Part shown: positions 44,236-51,840 of the stretch, one piece after another | How positions within the stretch are numbered: position 1 is the stretch's first letter | Layout of the letters: the number at the start of each line of letters is the position of its first letter | Source: Streptomyces sp. HUAS MG91 | Lineage (GTDB): Bacteria > Actinomycetota > Actinomycetes > Streptomycetales > Streptomycetaceae | Reading direction: 5' to 3' | Length of the DNA stretch: 64,000 nucleotides | Assembly (NCBI RefSeq): GCF_040529335.1 | Contig: NZ_CP159534.1 | Span: 6,634,001 to 6,698,000, forward strand | Position numbers and translations under genes: made by a program | Notes under the pieces: generated by a model | What the model was told of the DNA's origin: nothing | Database searches by the model: none | Seen by the model: only the letters and a program-made list of their open reading frames with translations

Positions 44236-45225
44236 TCAGTCGGACGCGGGCTCCGGGTCCGAGACCAGGCGGGTCAGCAGCGCGGCGTCCGCGTCGGCGA
44301 GCAGCGTGGACAGAACGGCGATCCGGGCCTGCCCGGCCCGCAGCGTGCCGGTGAGCACGGCACCGGCGGCGACCAGATCCACGGCCCCGCCCCCCGTGTA
44401 GATCTCGGCGAGCGGCCCGGCCGGCACACGCGAGGTGACGGCGACCAGAACCCCGCGCCGCACGGCGTCGGCCACGGCGTCCGCGAACGCCGGAGTGGCG
44501 TTCCCGGCACCGGTGGCGACGAGCACGATCCCCCGCGCCCCCGCCGCGATCGCGGCGTCGAACAGCGTGGGGTCCGCGTCGCTGTGGTGCATGACGATGT
44601 CGACGCGCGGCAGAGCGCCGTCGTCCGTCTTCGGTACGGGCAGCGGCGCGGGTCGCACCGGATCGCGGCGGATGTCGACCCGGCCGAAGCCGAGCTTGCC
44701 GAGGGCCTGCGGCCGCGACGGGTCGCCGAACGCGTGCGCGGCGAGCGTCTGCGTCTTCACCGTGCCGCGCGCGGCGTACACCGAGCCGTCGAAGGCGATC
44801 AGCACCCCCAGGTCCCGTACGGTGGCGGCGACCTGGAGCGCGTCGTACATGTTCCCCGGACCGTCGCCGTCGCTGGCGCCCAGCGGCTTCTGCGCGCCGG
44901 TGAACACCACCGGGCGGGGATCGTCGTGGTGCAGGTCGACCAGGAACGCGGACTCCTCCAGGGTGTCCGTGCCGTGGGTGACGACGATGCCGTCGACGTC
45001 CGGGTCGGCGAGCGCGTCCCGCACCGCGCGCAGCAGGGTCAGCTGGCGCTCGCTGGTCATCTGCGAACTGTTGATGTTGAACAGGTCGACGACCCGCACC
45101 TCGACGCCGTCCGGCACGGCGGCGCTGGCCAGAACGGTGTCCCCGCCGGCGTCGGCGGCGTAACCGGTGCCCTGCCAGCGGCTGGCGATGGTGCCGCCGG
45201 TGCTGATGAGCGTGATGCGCTTCAT
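44236..45225 (-). CDS. L-asparaginase
   Basis: The 329-residue enzyme hydrolyses asparagine to aspartate and ammonia. Both catalytic threonines are visible, in ITLISTGGTIASRW and in GIVVTHGTDTLEESA with the following Asp. The glycine-rich TGAQKPLGASDGDGPGNMYDA is also diagnostic. There is no signal peptide, so it is probably cytoplasmic. It is divergent from an Lrp/AsnC regulator 128 bases away, which has a symmetrical site in between. Regulation by that regulator is likely. The family also contains glutaminases. Confidence 0.93.
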   Translation of the reverse strand: MKRITLISTGGTIASRWQGTGYAADAGGDTVLASAAVPDGVEVRVVDLFNINSSQMTSERQLTLLRAVRDALADPDVDGIVVTHGTDTLEESAFLVDLHHDDPRPVVFTGAQKPLGASDGDGPGNMYDALQVAATVRDLGVLIAFDGSVYAARGTVKTQTLAAHAFGDPSRPQALGKLGFGRVDIRRDPVRPAPLPVPKTDDGALPRVDIVMHHSDADPTLFDAAIAAGARGIVLVATGAGNATPAFADAVADAVRRGVLVAVTSRVPAGPLAEIYTGGGAVDLVAAGAVLTGTLRAGQARIAVLSTLLADADAALLTRLVSDPEPASD

Positions 45226-45295
45226 GGAGAGGTGCCTCGCGGGTGGGGGAGGGGCGGGAGGGGTAACGCAACCGCAAGGATAAATCGAAAACCGC

Positions 45296-45308
45296 GCAAT
45301 TTGATTGC
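45296..45308. promoter_or_regulatory. Candidate Lrp/AsnC operator
   Basis: GCAATTTGATTGC is a perfect 5-3-5 inverted repeat in the gap between the asparaginase and Lrp/AsnC genes. AT-rich symmetrical sites of about this size suit Lrp/AsnC-type dimers. Confidence 0.6.
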
Positions 45309-45341
45309 CAATTCTGGCCCGCGGACGCCAAAGGCGTGGTG

Positions 45342-45347
45342 GATAAT
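45342..45347 (+). promoter_or_regulatory. Candidate -10 hexamer GATAAT
   Basis: GATAAT differs from the consensus TATAAT by one base and ends six bases before the ATG of the Lrp/AsnC gene. The ribosome binding site is weak, so a leaderless message is possible. Confidence 0.4.
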
Positions 45348-45353
45348 TGCGTC

Positions 45354-45803
45354 ATGGACGCGATCGACCTGCACATCTTGCGCGAGCTCCAGAGCGACGG
45401 CCGGCTCAGCAACCAGGAGCTGGCCCAGCGGGTGGGGCTGAGCCCCTCGCCCTGTCTGCGCCGGGTCCGCCAGCTCGAACAGGACGGGGTCATCCAGGGC
45501 TACCGCGCGATGGTCGACCCGGCCGCGGTCGGCCGCGGCTTCGAGGTCCTCGTCTCCATCGAGGTCCGCCGCGACCGCGAGTCCGTCGAGGCCTTCGAGC
45601 AGGCGCTCCAGGACATCCCCGACGTCATCGAGGCCTACCGCCTGTTCGGCAGCCCCGGCTGTCTGCTGCGCATCGCGGTCGCCGACCTCGCCGCGTACGA
45701 ACGCCTCTGGATCGAGCGGCTCACCACTCTCGGCGGGGTCACCGAGGTGAACTCCCAGATCATCATGAAGCGCGTCAAGGAGCCGCGGGGCCTGCCGGTC
45801 TGA
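45354..45803 (+). CDS. Lrp/AsnC family transcriptional regulator
   Basis: The 149-residue regulator has the N-terminal AsnC-type helix-turn-helix (LSNQELAQRVGLSPSPCLRRVRQLEQDGVI) and a C-terminal RAM ligand-binding fold (GFEVLVSIEVRRDR to VNSQIIMKRVKE). A longer start 18 bases upstream would give MVDNCV and lacks support. It is divergent from asparaginase, so asparagine or aspartate is a plausible effector. Its stop codon lies inside the terminator hairpin that follows. Confidence 0.92.
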   Translation: MDAIDLHILRELQSDGRLSNQELAQRVGLSPSPCLRRVRQLEQDGVIQGYRAMVDPAAVGRGFEVLVSIEVRRDRESVEAFEQALQDIPDVIEAYRLFGSPGCLLRIAVADLAAYERLWIERLTTLGGVTEVNSQIIMKRVKEPRGLPV

Positions 45804-45817
45804 GCCGACCGGCAGGC
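45790..45817. terminator. Bidirectional terminator after the Lrp/AsnC gene
   Basis: GCCTGCCGGTC (45790-45800) pairs perfectly with GACCGGCAGGC (45807-45817) around TGAGCC. It overlaps the stop codon and separates convergent genes. Confidence 0.8.
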
Positions 45818-45827
45818 GTGAGCGCCA

Positions 45828-46007
45828 TCAGCGGCGCCGCGACGACCGGCTGCGCGCCCAGCCGGCGGCCCCCGCCAGATGCAGGGCCAGCGCGGTCAGA
45901 CCGAGCAGCATGATGTTCACGGACGTGAAGGTGTCGTTCGTCGAGATGTCGGCGGCGTTGATCAGGAACGCCAGGAAGAACAGCACGGCGGCGGCGATGG
46001 CGAACAT
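45828..46007 (-). CDS. Small two-helix membrane protein
   Basis: This gene encodes 59 residues starting MFAIAAAVLFFLAFLINAAD. A second hydrophobic stretch, VNIMLLGLTALALHLAGAAG, follows a short polar loop, and the tail is arginine-rich (ARSRSSRRR), suggesting it faces the cytoplasm. The ATG at 46005-46007 has GGAG five bases upstream. Longer upstream frames look like shadows. The family is not known to me. It is too small for enzyme activity and may be a stress or envelope protein. Confidence 0.7.
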   Translation of the reverse strand: MFAIAAAVLFFLAFLINAADISTNDTFTSVNIMLLGLTALALHLAGAAGWARSRSSRRR

Positions 46008-46134
46008 GGGAACTCCGGTTTCTCGTCGGGGTGTTGTCGCCCGTGTGCCCCCATTCGTGTTCTGTACCGCATCCCGGGTATCCGCAGGGGGAGCGAGCAC
46101 GAACGCACGCACCGACCGACACCATGGAGGCGTC

Positions 46135-46278
46135 ATGCCGGGCATCCTCGACCGCATCAAGCAGTACAGCCGCACCCCGCAGGGCCGGCGGGCCATCGCG
46201 ACGGCGCGCCGTACCGCGTCCGACCCCCGCCGGCAGGCCCAGGCCCGCGCCTGGCTCGGGCGACTGCGCCGCCGCTGA
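46135..46278 (+). CDS. Small basic protein, 47 residues
   Basis: A short frame starts at ATG 46135-46137 with a strong GGAGG four bases upstream. It reads MPGILDRIKQYSRTPQGRRA and ends ARAWLGRLRRR, giving a highly basic amphipathic peptide. The excellent ribosome binding site and the G/C bias in third positions support it. Similar small basic proteins occur in other streptomycetes. A role in nucleic-acid or membrane binding is conceivable but unproven. Confidence 0.65.
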   Translation: MPGILDRIKQYSRTPQGRRAIATARRTASDPRRQAQARAWLGRLRRR

Positions 46279-46404
46279 CGGCCCCGCAGGGGGTGAGGTG
46301 AAAAACCACTGGCGCCGGGTCGGCCCGGGTGGCTAACGTCAGGTCCGTTCCCGCGGCGCCTTCGGGCTGCCGCTGCCGACCGTGTGATCTGGAGGTGTTG
46401 ACCG

Positions 46405-46476
46405 ATGGCTGCTGTCGAGCCGGGCGTTGCCCGCATCCGGAAGTTCGTCAAGTCCACCTCCGTGGCCACCGGCTGA
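46405..46476 (+). CDS. Putative 23-residue ORF upstream of rsgA
   Basis: A frame of 23 codons starts at the ATG at 46405 with GGAGGTG seven bases upstream, a near-ideal ribosome binding site. It reads MAAVEPGVARIRKFVKSTS and ends VATG. It lies 67 bases before rsgA and could be a small protein, a regulatory upstream ORF or the intact start of a decayed gene. I do not recognise it. Confidence 0.4.
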   Translation: MAAVEPGVARIRKFVKSTSVATG

Positions 46477-46543
46477 TCACACACTCGTTTCTCTCCGCGT
46501 CCCAGGACGCGGCGCCGGGGCCACCCATGTGAAGGGTCACCCC

Positions 46544-47707
46544 TTGTCTTCGCTTTCCTCTCTTTCCGGTTCCTCTCTTCCGGATTCCCCGCTCGCCGCG
46601 TACGGCTGGGACGCGGACTGGGCGTCCGTGTTCGCCCCGTACGGCGCGCAGGGCCTGCTGCCCGGCCGGGTCGTCCGGGTCGACCGCGGCCAGTGCGACG
46701 TGGCCACCGCCGAGGGCGTCGTCCGCGCCGACACCGAGTTCGTCGTGCCCCGCGACCCGATGAAGGTCGTGTGCACGGGGGACTGGGTCGCCGTCGACCC
46801 CGAGGGCGGCGACCCCCGGTACGTACGGACCCTGCTGCCGCGGCGGTCCGCCTTCGTCCGGTCGACGACGTCGAAGCGGTCCGAGGGCCAGGTGCTCGCG
46901 ACCAACGTCGACCACATCATCATCTGCGTGTCCCTCGCCGCCGAGCTGGACCTCGGCCGTATCGAGCGGTTCCTCGCCCTCGCCCACGCGAGCGCGAGCG
47001 GTGACGCCCTGCTGCACGACGCGGGGCTGTCCCGGGAGTCGGCCGCCCAGCCGATCGTCGTCCTCACCAAGGCCGACCTCGTGCCCGACGCGGTCGGCCT
47101 GTCGTACCTGGTCTCCGACGTGGCGGCCGCCGCGCCCGGCGCCCAGGTGGTGCCCGTCAGCGCCCACGACGGCGACGGGATCGACGTGCTGCGGGCCGTC
47201 GTCGCGGGCGGCACGGCCGTGCTGCTCGGGCAGTCCGGCGCCGGCAAGTCGACCCTGGCCAACGCGCTGGTCGGCACCGACGTCATGGACGTCCAGGCGG
47301 TCCGTGACATGGACGGCAAGGGCCGGCACACCACGACCACCCGGAACCTGTTCGTGCTGCCCGGCGGCGGTGTCCTCATCGACACGCCGGGGCTGCGCGG
47401 GGTCGGGCTCTACGACGCCGAGGCGGGCGTGGAGCAGGCGTTCGCCGAGATCGCCGAGCTGGCGGAGCGGTGCCGGTTCCACGACTGCGGGCACCAGGTC
47501 GAGCCCGGCTGCGCGGTGCTCCGCGCCGTCGACGACGGGACGCTTCCGCAGCGGCGCCTCGACAGTTACCGCAAGCTGGTCCGCGAGAACCGGCGGCTCG
47601 CCGCGCGGACCGACGCGCGGTTGCGGGACGAGATGCGCAAGGTCTGGAAGCAGCGCGGGCAACAGGGCCGCGCGGCCATGGAGGCCAAGCGGGGGCGCCT
47701 GAGGTAA
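46544..47707 (+). CDS. rsgA: Ribosome small-subunit assembly GTPase (RsgA)
   Basis: RsgA is a circularly permuted GTPase that helps mature the 30S subunit. In the 387-residue protein the order is G4 (LTKADL), then G1 (GQSGAGKSTL) and G3 (DTPGLRG), which is diagnostic. An OB-fold precedes (RVVRVDRGQCDVATAEG), and a C-terminal zinc-binding region follows (ERCRFHDCGHQVEPGC). I chose a TTG start at 46544 with AAGGG seven bases upstream. A GTG at 46529 in the same frame is the alternative and would add five residues. Confidence 0.93.
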   Translation: MSSLSSLSGSSLPDSPLAAYGWDADWASVFAPYGAQGLLPGRVVRVDRGQCDVATAEGVVRADTEFVVPRDPMKVVCTGDWVAVDPEGGDPRYVRTLLPRRSAFVRSTTSKRSEGQVLATNVDHIIICVSLAAELDLGRIERFLALAHASASGDALLHDAGLSRESAAQPIVVLTKADLVPDAVGLSYLVSDVAAAAPGAQVVPVSAHDGDGIDVLRAVVAGGTAVLLGQSGAGKSTLANALVGTDVMDVQAVRDMDGKGRHTTTTRNLFVLPGGGVLIDTPGLRGVGLYDAEAGVEQAFAEIAELAERCRFHDCGHQVEPGCAVLRAVDDGTLPQRRLDSYRKLVRENRRLAARTDARLRDEMRKVWKQRGQQGRAAMEAKRGRLR

Positions 47708-47725
47708 GGGCTGGCGGCGGCCTTC

Positions 47726-47747
47726 AGGGGCGCGGGGAACTGCGCGA
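47726..47747 (+). repeat. Dispersed repeat, copy E
   Basis: Identical to copy C in sequence and orientation, between rsgA and the ada-alkA gene. It probably does not form a terminator by itself. Confidence 0.8.
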
Positions 47748-47846
47748 GAAGCCCCACCGGCCCGCACCCGGCGACGAAACCCGTCCGGGCAACGCCGTGT
47801 CCGATTCCCGCCAGCCCGAGCGGAGCGAACCGGCGACACTGGAAGC

Positions 47847-49250
47847 GTGATGATCGACGAGGACACGCGCTACGAGGCCGTGCGCAGCCGGGACGCCCGG
47901 TTCGACGGCGAGTTCTTCTTCGCCGTCGAGACCACCGGGATCTACTGCCGCCCGAGCTGCCCCGCGGTCACCCCGAAGCGGCAGAACGTCCGCTACTACA
48001 CGACGGCCGCCGCCGCGCAGGGCTCCGGCTTCCGGGCCTGCCGGCGCTGCCGCCCGGACGCCGTGCCGGGCTCCGCGGAGTGGAACGTACGGGCGGACGT
48101 CGTCGGCCGGGCCATGCGGCTGATCGGCGACGGCGTCGTCGACCGGGAGGGCGTCGGCGGACTCGCCGGCCGGCTCGGCTACAGCGCCCGCCAGGTGCAG
48201 CGCCAGCTCACCGCCGAGGTGGGCGCGGGCCCCGTCGCGCTCGCCCGCGCCCAGCGCGCGCACACCGCCCGGGTGCTGTTGCAGACGACACCGCTGCGGG
48301 TCACCGAGATCGCGTTCGCGGCCGGGTTCGCGAGCGTGCGGCAGTTCAACGACACCATGCGCGAGGTGTACGCCCGCACCCCCACCCAGCTGCGGGCCGA
48401 CGCGCCCGACCGGCAGCGGGCCGTCGCCGCCGGCGCCGGCATCCCGCTGCGGCTCGCCCACCGGGGCGCCTACCAGGCGCGGCCCGTCTTCGACCTGCTC
48501 GCCCGCGAACGCGTCCCCGGCGTCGAGGAACTGACCGGCGACCGGCCCGGGTCCCGGATCTTCCGGCGCACGCTGCGCCTGCCCCACGGCACCGGCGTCG
48601 TCTCCGTCGACGAGGCCCGGCACGAGCAGCCCGGCGCGCGGGCCGAGCACCGCGGCGGCTGGCTCGACGCCCGGATCCACCTGACCGACCTGCGGGACCT
48701 GACCACCGCCGTGGGCCGGCTGCGCCGCCTGTTCGACCTCGACGCCGACCCGTACGCGATCGACGAGCGGCTCGGCGCCGATCCGCGGCTCGCCCCGCTC
48801 GTCGCCGCCCGCCCCGGACTGCGCTCGCCCGGCGCCGCCGACCCCGAGGAACTCGCCCTGCGCATCGTCGCCGGGCCCACGGAGTCGGCCCGCCTCGTCG
48901 AGCGGTACGGCAAACGGCTCGACGCGCCCTGCGGCGCCCTCGACCGGCTCTTTCCCGCGCCGGACGCCCTCGCCGACGAACCCGGCACGCTCGGCGCGCT
49001 GGCCCGCGCCCTCGCCGACGGCACCCTGCGGCTCGACGCGGGCGCCGACCGCGACGACGCCGAGGCCTGCCTGCGCACCCTGCCCGGCCTGGACGCGCGC
49101 ACCGCCGCCCTGATCCGCATGCGGGCGCTCGGCGACCCCGACGTGACCGTGCCCGGCGACGCCCCGCCCGGAGCGGACGCCACCGGCGCCGCCTGGCGGC
49201 CCTGGCGGTCGTACGCACGCCAACACCTCTCAGCAGAAGGACAGTCGTGA
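47847..49250 (+). CDS. Ada-AlkA fusion: methyl-phosphotriester sensor and 3-methyladenine glycosylase
   Basis: This 467-residue protein combines an Ada-like regulatory half with an AlkA base-excision glycosylase. The Ada zinc domain shows TTGIYCRPSCPA (methyl-accepting Cys in the first position) and ACRRCRPD. An AraC-type helix-turn-helix follows (LRVTEIAFAAGFASVRQFNDTM). The C-terminal AlkA part has the AlkA-N-like strand region and the helix-hairpin-helix GLDARTAALIRMRALGDPD, with the catalytic Asp at its end. The ATG at 47847 lies after GAAGC. It shares a GTGA overlap with ogt, so direct reversal and excision repair are coexpressed. The helix-turn-helix may make the operon autoregulated by alkylation. 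Confidence 0.93.
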   Translation: MMIDEDTRYEAVRSRDARFDGEFFFAVETTGIYCRPSCPAVTPKRQNVRYYTTAAAAQGSGFRACRRCRPDAVPGSAEWNVRADVVGRAMRLIGDGVVDREGVGGLAGRLGYSARQVQRQLTAEVGAGPVALARAQRAHTARVLLQTTPLRVTEIAFAAGFASVRQFNDTMREVYARTPTQLRADAPDRQRAVAAGAGIPLRLAHRGAYQARPVFDLLARERVPGVEELTGDRPGSRIFRRTLRLPHGTGVVSVDEARHEQPGARAEHRGGWLDARIHLTDLRDLTTAVGRLRRLFDLDADPYAIDERLGADPRLAPLVAARPGLRSPGAADPEELALRIVAGPTESARLVERYGKRLDAPCGALDRLFPAPDALADEPGTLGALARALADGTLRLDAGADRDDAEACLRTLPGLDARTAALIRMRALGDPDVTVPGDAPPGADATGAAWRPWRSYARQHLSAEGQS

Positions 49251-49765
49251 ACACCAAGCCCGTACCCGGCGACACCGCCCCCGCCGTCCGCTTCACCACC
49301 CTCGACAGCCCGCTCGGCGAGCTGCTGCTCACCGCCGACGCGTCCGGCGCCCTGACGTCGCTGTCCGTCCCCGGACAGAAAGGCGGCCGCACGGTGCGGG
49401 ACGGCTGGGTGCGCGACCCGGCCCTCTTCACCGACGCCGCACGGCAGCTCGCCGCCTACTTCGCGGGCGAACTCAAGGAGTTCGACCTGGAACTGAGGCC
49501 GGAGGGCACGGAGTTCCGGCGCCGCGTGTGGGACGCGCTCGACGCCGTGCCGTACGGCTCCACCACCACGTACGGCGAGGTCGCGGCCCGGATCGGCGCC
49601 TCCCGCGCGGCCGTGCGGGCCGTCGGCGGCGCGGTCGGCGCCAACCCGCTGCTGATCCTGCGCCCCTGCCACCGCGTCATCGGCGCCGACGGCTCCCTCA
49701 CCGGGTACGCGGGCGGCCTGGACCGCAAGGTGACCCTGCTGACCCTCGAAGGCGTCGGGATCTGA
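49247..49765 (+). CDS. ogt: Methylated-DNA-protein cysteine methyltransferase (Ogt)
   Basis: Ogt removes methyl groups from O6-methylguanine in a suicide reaction. The 172-residue protein has the N-terminal RNase-like half and the C-terminal active-site motif PCHRVIG. The DNA-binding helix-turn-helix (YGEVAARIGASRAAVRAVGGAVG) and the arginine finger are intact. The GTG start at 49247 overlaps the ada-alkA stop by four bases. Length and motifs are standard. Confidence 0.94.
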   Translation: MNTKPVPGDTAPAVRFTTLDSPLGELLLTADASGALTSLSVPGQKGGRTVRDGWVRDPALFTDAARQLAAYFAGELKEFDLELRPEGTEFRRRVWDALDAVPYGSTTTYGEVAARIGASRAAVRAVGGAVGANPLLILRPCHRVIGADGSLTGYAGGLDRKVTLLTLEGVGI

Positions 49766-49775
49766 GGGACAGGCC

Positions 49776-50447
49776 CTAGCCCGGGGCGACCGCGACCGCC
49801 GCCAGATATCCGTCCGGGACCGGCACGTCCCGTACCGTCCAGCCGCCGGGCGCCCCGGGTGCGCCCGGCAGCGTACCGACGTAGTCGAGGTCGGCGGCGC
49901 GGGCCAGGCCGGTGCCGAGGCCCTTCAGGTAGGCCTCCTTGCGGACCCAGGCGCGGCCGAGGGCGACGCGGCGCTCCTGCGGCGCGCCGAGCGCGGCGAG
50001 TTCGGCCCGCTCGCGCGGGTGCAGGACCGCTGCGAGATCGCGGGTCGCGTCGGCCGACGGCAGCTCCTCCACGTCGGCGCCGACCGGGACGGGCGCGAGC
50101 GCGATCAGGGCCAGGTCGCCGCTGTGCGAGAGCGAGAAGTGCGGGCCCGACGGGTCCGCGAGGGCCGGCCGGCCGTGCGGCTCACCGCACTCCGGGCAGG
50201 GCTCGCGCACGAACCGCACCGCACCGGGCGCGCACCCCAGCCGCTCGCCGAGGATCCCGCGCAGCGCCAGATGCGCGGCGACGTACCGCACCCGGTGCCG
50301 CGCGAAGCGGAAACCGGCGGCGCGCCGCAGCTCACCGGCGTCGAGCACGCCGGCCCCGGCGTCCCCGCCGTCAGCGGACCGCCCGTCCGTGCGCGCCAGC
50401 CACAGCCGGGCCCGGCCGCGCGGCGCCAGCTCCCTCACGTCGTCCAT
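49776..50447 (-). CDS. 4'-phosphopantetheinyl transferase, Sfp-type
   Basis: The enzyme transfers the phosphopantetheine arm of coenzyme A to carrier proteins. This 223-residue protein has the Mg-binding VGADVEEL, preceded by HFSLSHSGDLALIAL, and the catalytic WVRKEAYLKGLGTGL. The Asp/Glu/Glu metal set is visible. It can serve NRPS or PKS carriers, such as the two carriers of the diaminopropionate cluster, but no genomic link is seen. The ATG at 50445-50447 follows GTGCGGGTGAC. It ends ten bases from the convergent ogt gene. Confidence 0.92.
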   Translation of the reverse strand: MDDVRELAPRGRARLWLARTDGRSADGGDAGAGVLDAGELRRAAGFRFARHRVRYVAAHLALRGILGERLGCAPGAVRFVREPCPECGEPHGRPALADPSGPHFSLSHSGDLALIALAPVPVGADVEELPSADATRDLAAVLHPRERAELAALGAPQERRVALGRAWVRKEAYLKGLGTGLARAADLDYVGTLPGAPGAPGGWTVRDVPVPDGYLAAVAVAPG

Positions 50448-50469
50448 GTCACCCGCACGGGAGACGACC

Positions 50470-51162
50470 CTACCGGCCCTGTCCGGCGCGGTGGCGGCCC
50501 TTGCGGCGGGGCCCACGGACCCGTACGACGACATAGGCGGTCACCGCCACGAGCGCCGCGCCGAGGACCACCTTCGACAGGACGCCCACGTACCGCTCGA
50601 CCAGCTCCCACTGGTCGCCCAGCCAGTACCCGGCGAGCACGAGCACCGTGTTCCAGACGAGCGAGCCGACCGCGGTGAGGGAGAGGAAGACCGGCAGGCG
50701 CATGCGTTCCACGCCCGCCGGGACCGAGACGAGGCTGCGGAAGACGGGCACCATCCGGCCGAACAGCACCGCCTTCGTGCCGTGCCGCTGGAACCAGGCC
50801 TCCGTCCGCTCCAGATCGGAGACCTTCACCAGGGGCAGCCGGGCCCACAGCGCGTACATCCGGTCGCGGCCGATCGCGCGGCCGATGCCGTACAGGGCCG
50901 CCGCGCCCACGACCGAACCGAGCGTCGTCCAGAACAGCGCCGAGGCCAGACCGATCACGCCCTGGCCCGCCGCGAAACCGGTCAGCGGCAGGATGATCTC
51001 GCTGGGCAGCGGCGGGAACAGGTTCTCCAGAGCGATGGCGAGGCCCGCGCCGGGGCCGCCCGCCGTCTCGACGAGACGGGCCGCCCACCCCGCGATCCCG
51101 GAGGCCGGCTCGCCGGATGGGGCGCCGGAGCCGGGGGAGGCGGCCACGGTCACGAGATGCAT
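50470..51162 (-). CDS. DedA family integral membrane protein
   Basis: The 230-residue protein has the DedA hallmarks: LENLFPPLPSEIILPLTGFAA near residue 45, the G-x-x-x-G-rich helix TTLGSVVGAAALYGIGRAIGRD, and FGRMVPVFRSLVSVPAGVERM. About five hydrophobic segments are seen. DedA proteins are thought to act as lipid scramblases or transporters tied to membrane potential. The C-terminus is basic (RGPRRKGRHRAGQGR), as usual. It lies upstream of the phosphopantetheinyl transferase by 22 bases. Confidence 0.9.
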   Translation of the reverse strand: MHLVTVAASPGSGAPSGEPASGIAGWAARLVETAGGPGAGLAIALENLFPPLPSEIILPLTGFAAGQGVIGLASALFWTTLGSVVGAAALYGIGRAIGRDRMYALWARLPLVKVSDLERTEAWFQRHGTKAVLFGRMVPVFRSLVSVPAGVERMRLPVFLSLTAVGSLVWNTVLVLAGYWLGDQWELVERYVGVLSKVVLGAALVAVTAYVVVRVRGPRRKGRHRAGQGR

Positions 51163-51309
51163 ACGGGGTCTCCAGGCAGGGTCGTCGTCGCACGCCGCAG
51201 CCCGCTGCCCGGACGCCCACCCGGGCCGGAACGGCGGCTCGGCGCGCCCTCACGAGGGTAAACGGTTGGCAAAGTCAGGAGTTCCCGGCCGCCTCGGATC
51301 CGGGGGGAA

Positions 51310-51792
51310 TCAGCCCCAGATCACCGCGCCGATCCAGGCGCCCACGATCAGCAGGCACGCGAACAGCTCGGCGAGGACGCTGGAGCCGCCCGCCCGCATC
51401 GCCGTCCGGGTGGAGGCGACCGCGTCGCCGTGACTGCCCAGCCGCAGCCGCTCCGAGACGTAGATCCCGCCGACGTACCCGGGGATCGCGCCGATCACCG
51501 GCACCACGCAGAACCCGGCGAGCGCCCCCAGCCCCGCCCACACCGCCAGCCGCCAGGTCGCCCCGGCCTGCCGCAGCCGGCGCGGCGGCAACTGCCAGCG
51601 CAGCACCTGCGCGGCGAGCAGAACGACGGTGGCGCCGACGAGGACCCCCCAGGCGAGACCGCTGGGCTCACGCAGGGCCCAGACCGCGACCGCGGCCCAC
51701 ACCAGCCACGACCCGGGCACCCCCGGCACCAAGACTCCGCACAGGCCGAGGGCGAGCACCGCCCCGACCAGCAGGAGTTCCCACGTTCCCAT
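51310..51792 (-). CDS. DUF456 family membrane protein
   Basis: This 160-residue hydrophobic protein matches the DUF456 pattern. It has a GVLVPGVPGSWLVWAAVAVWA start and a middle helix VLVGATVVLLAAQVLRW. A glycine-rich section (AIPGYVGGIYVSERLRLG) precedes a terminal helix (LAELFACLLIVGAWIGAVIW). Function is unknown for the family. It lies between the DedA gene and a regulator, all leftward. The ATG at 51790-51792 was chosen over a longer upstream frame. Confidence 0.87.
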   Translation of the reverse strand: MGTWELLLVGAVLALGLCGVLVPGVPGSWLVWAAVAVWALREPSGLAWGVLVGATVVLLAAQVLRWQLPPRRLRQAGATWRLAVWAGLGALAGFCVVPVIGAIPGYVGGIYVSERLRLGSHGDAVASTRTAMRAGGSSVLAELFACLLIVGAWIGAVIWG

Positions 51793-51840
51793 GCGGCAAC
51801 CGTGCCATGGTCATGCCGCTCCGGCACGGCCAGCGGAGCG

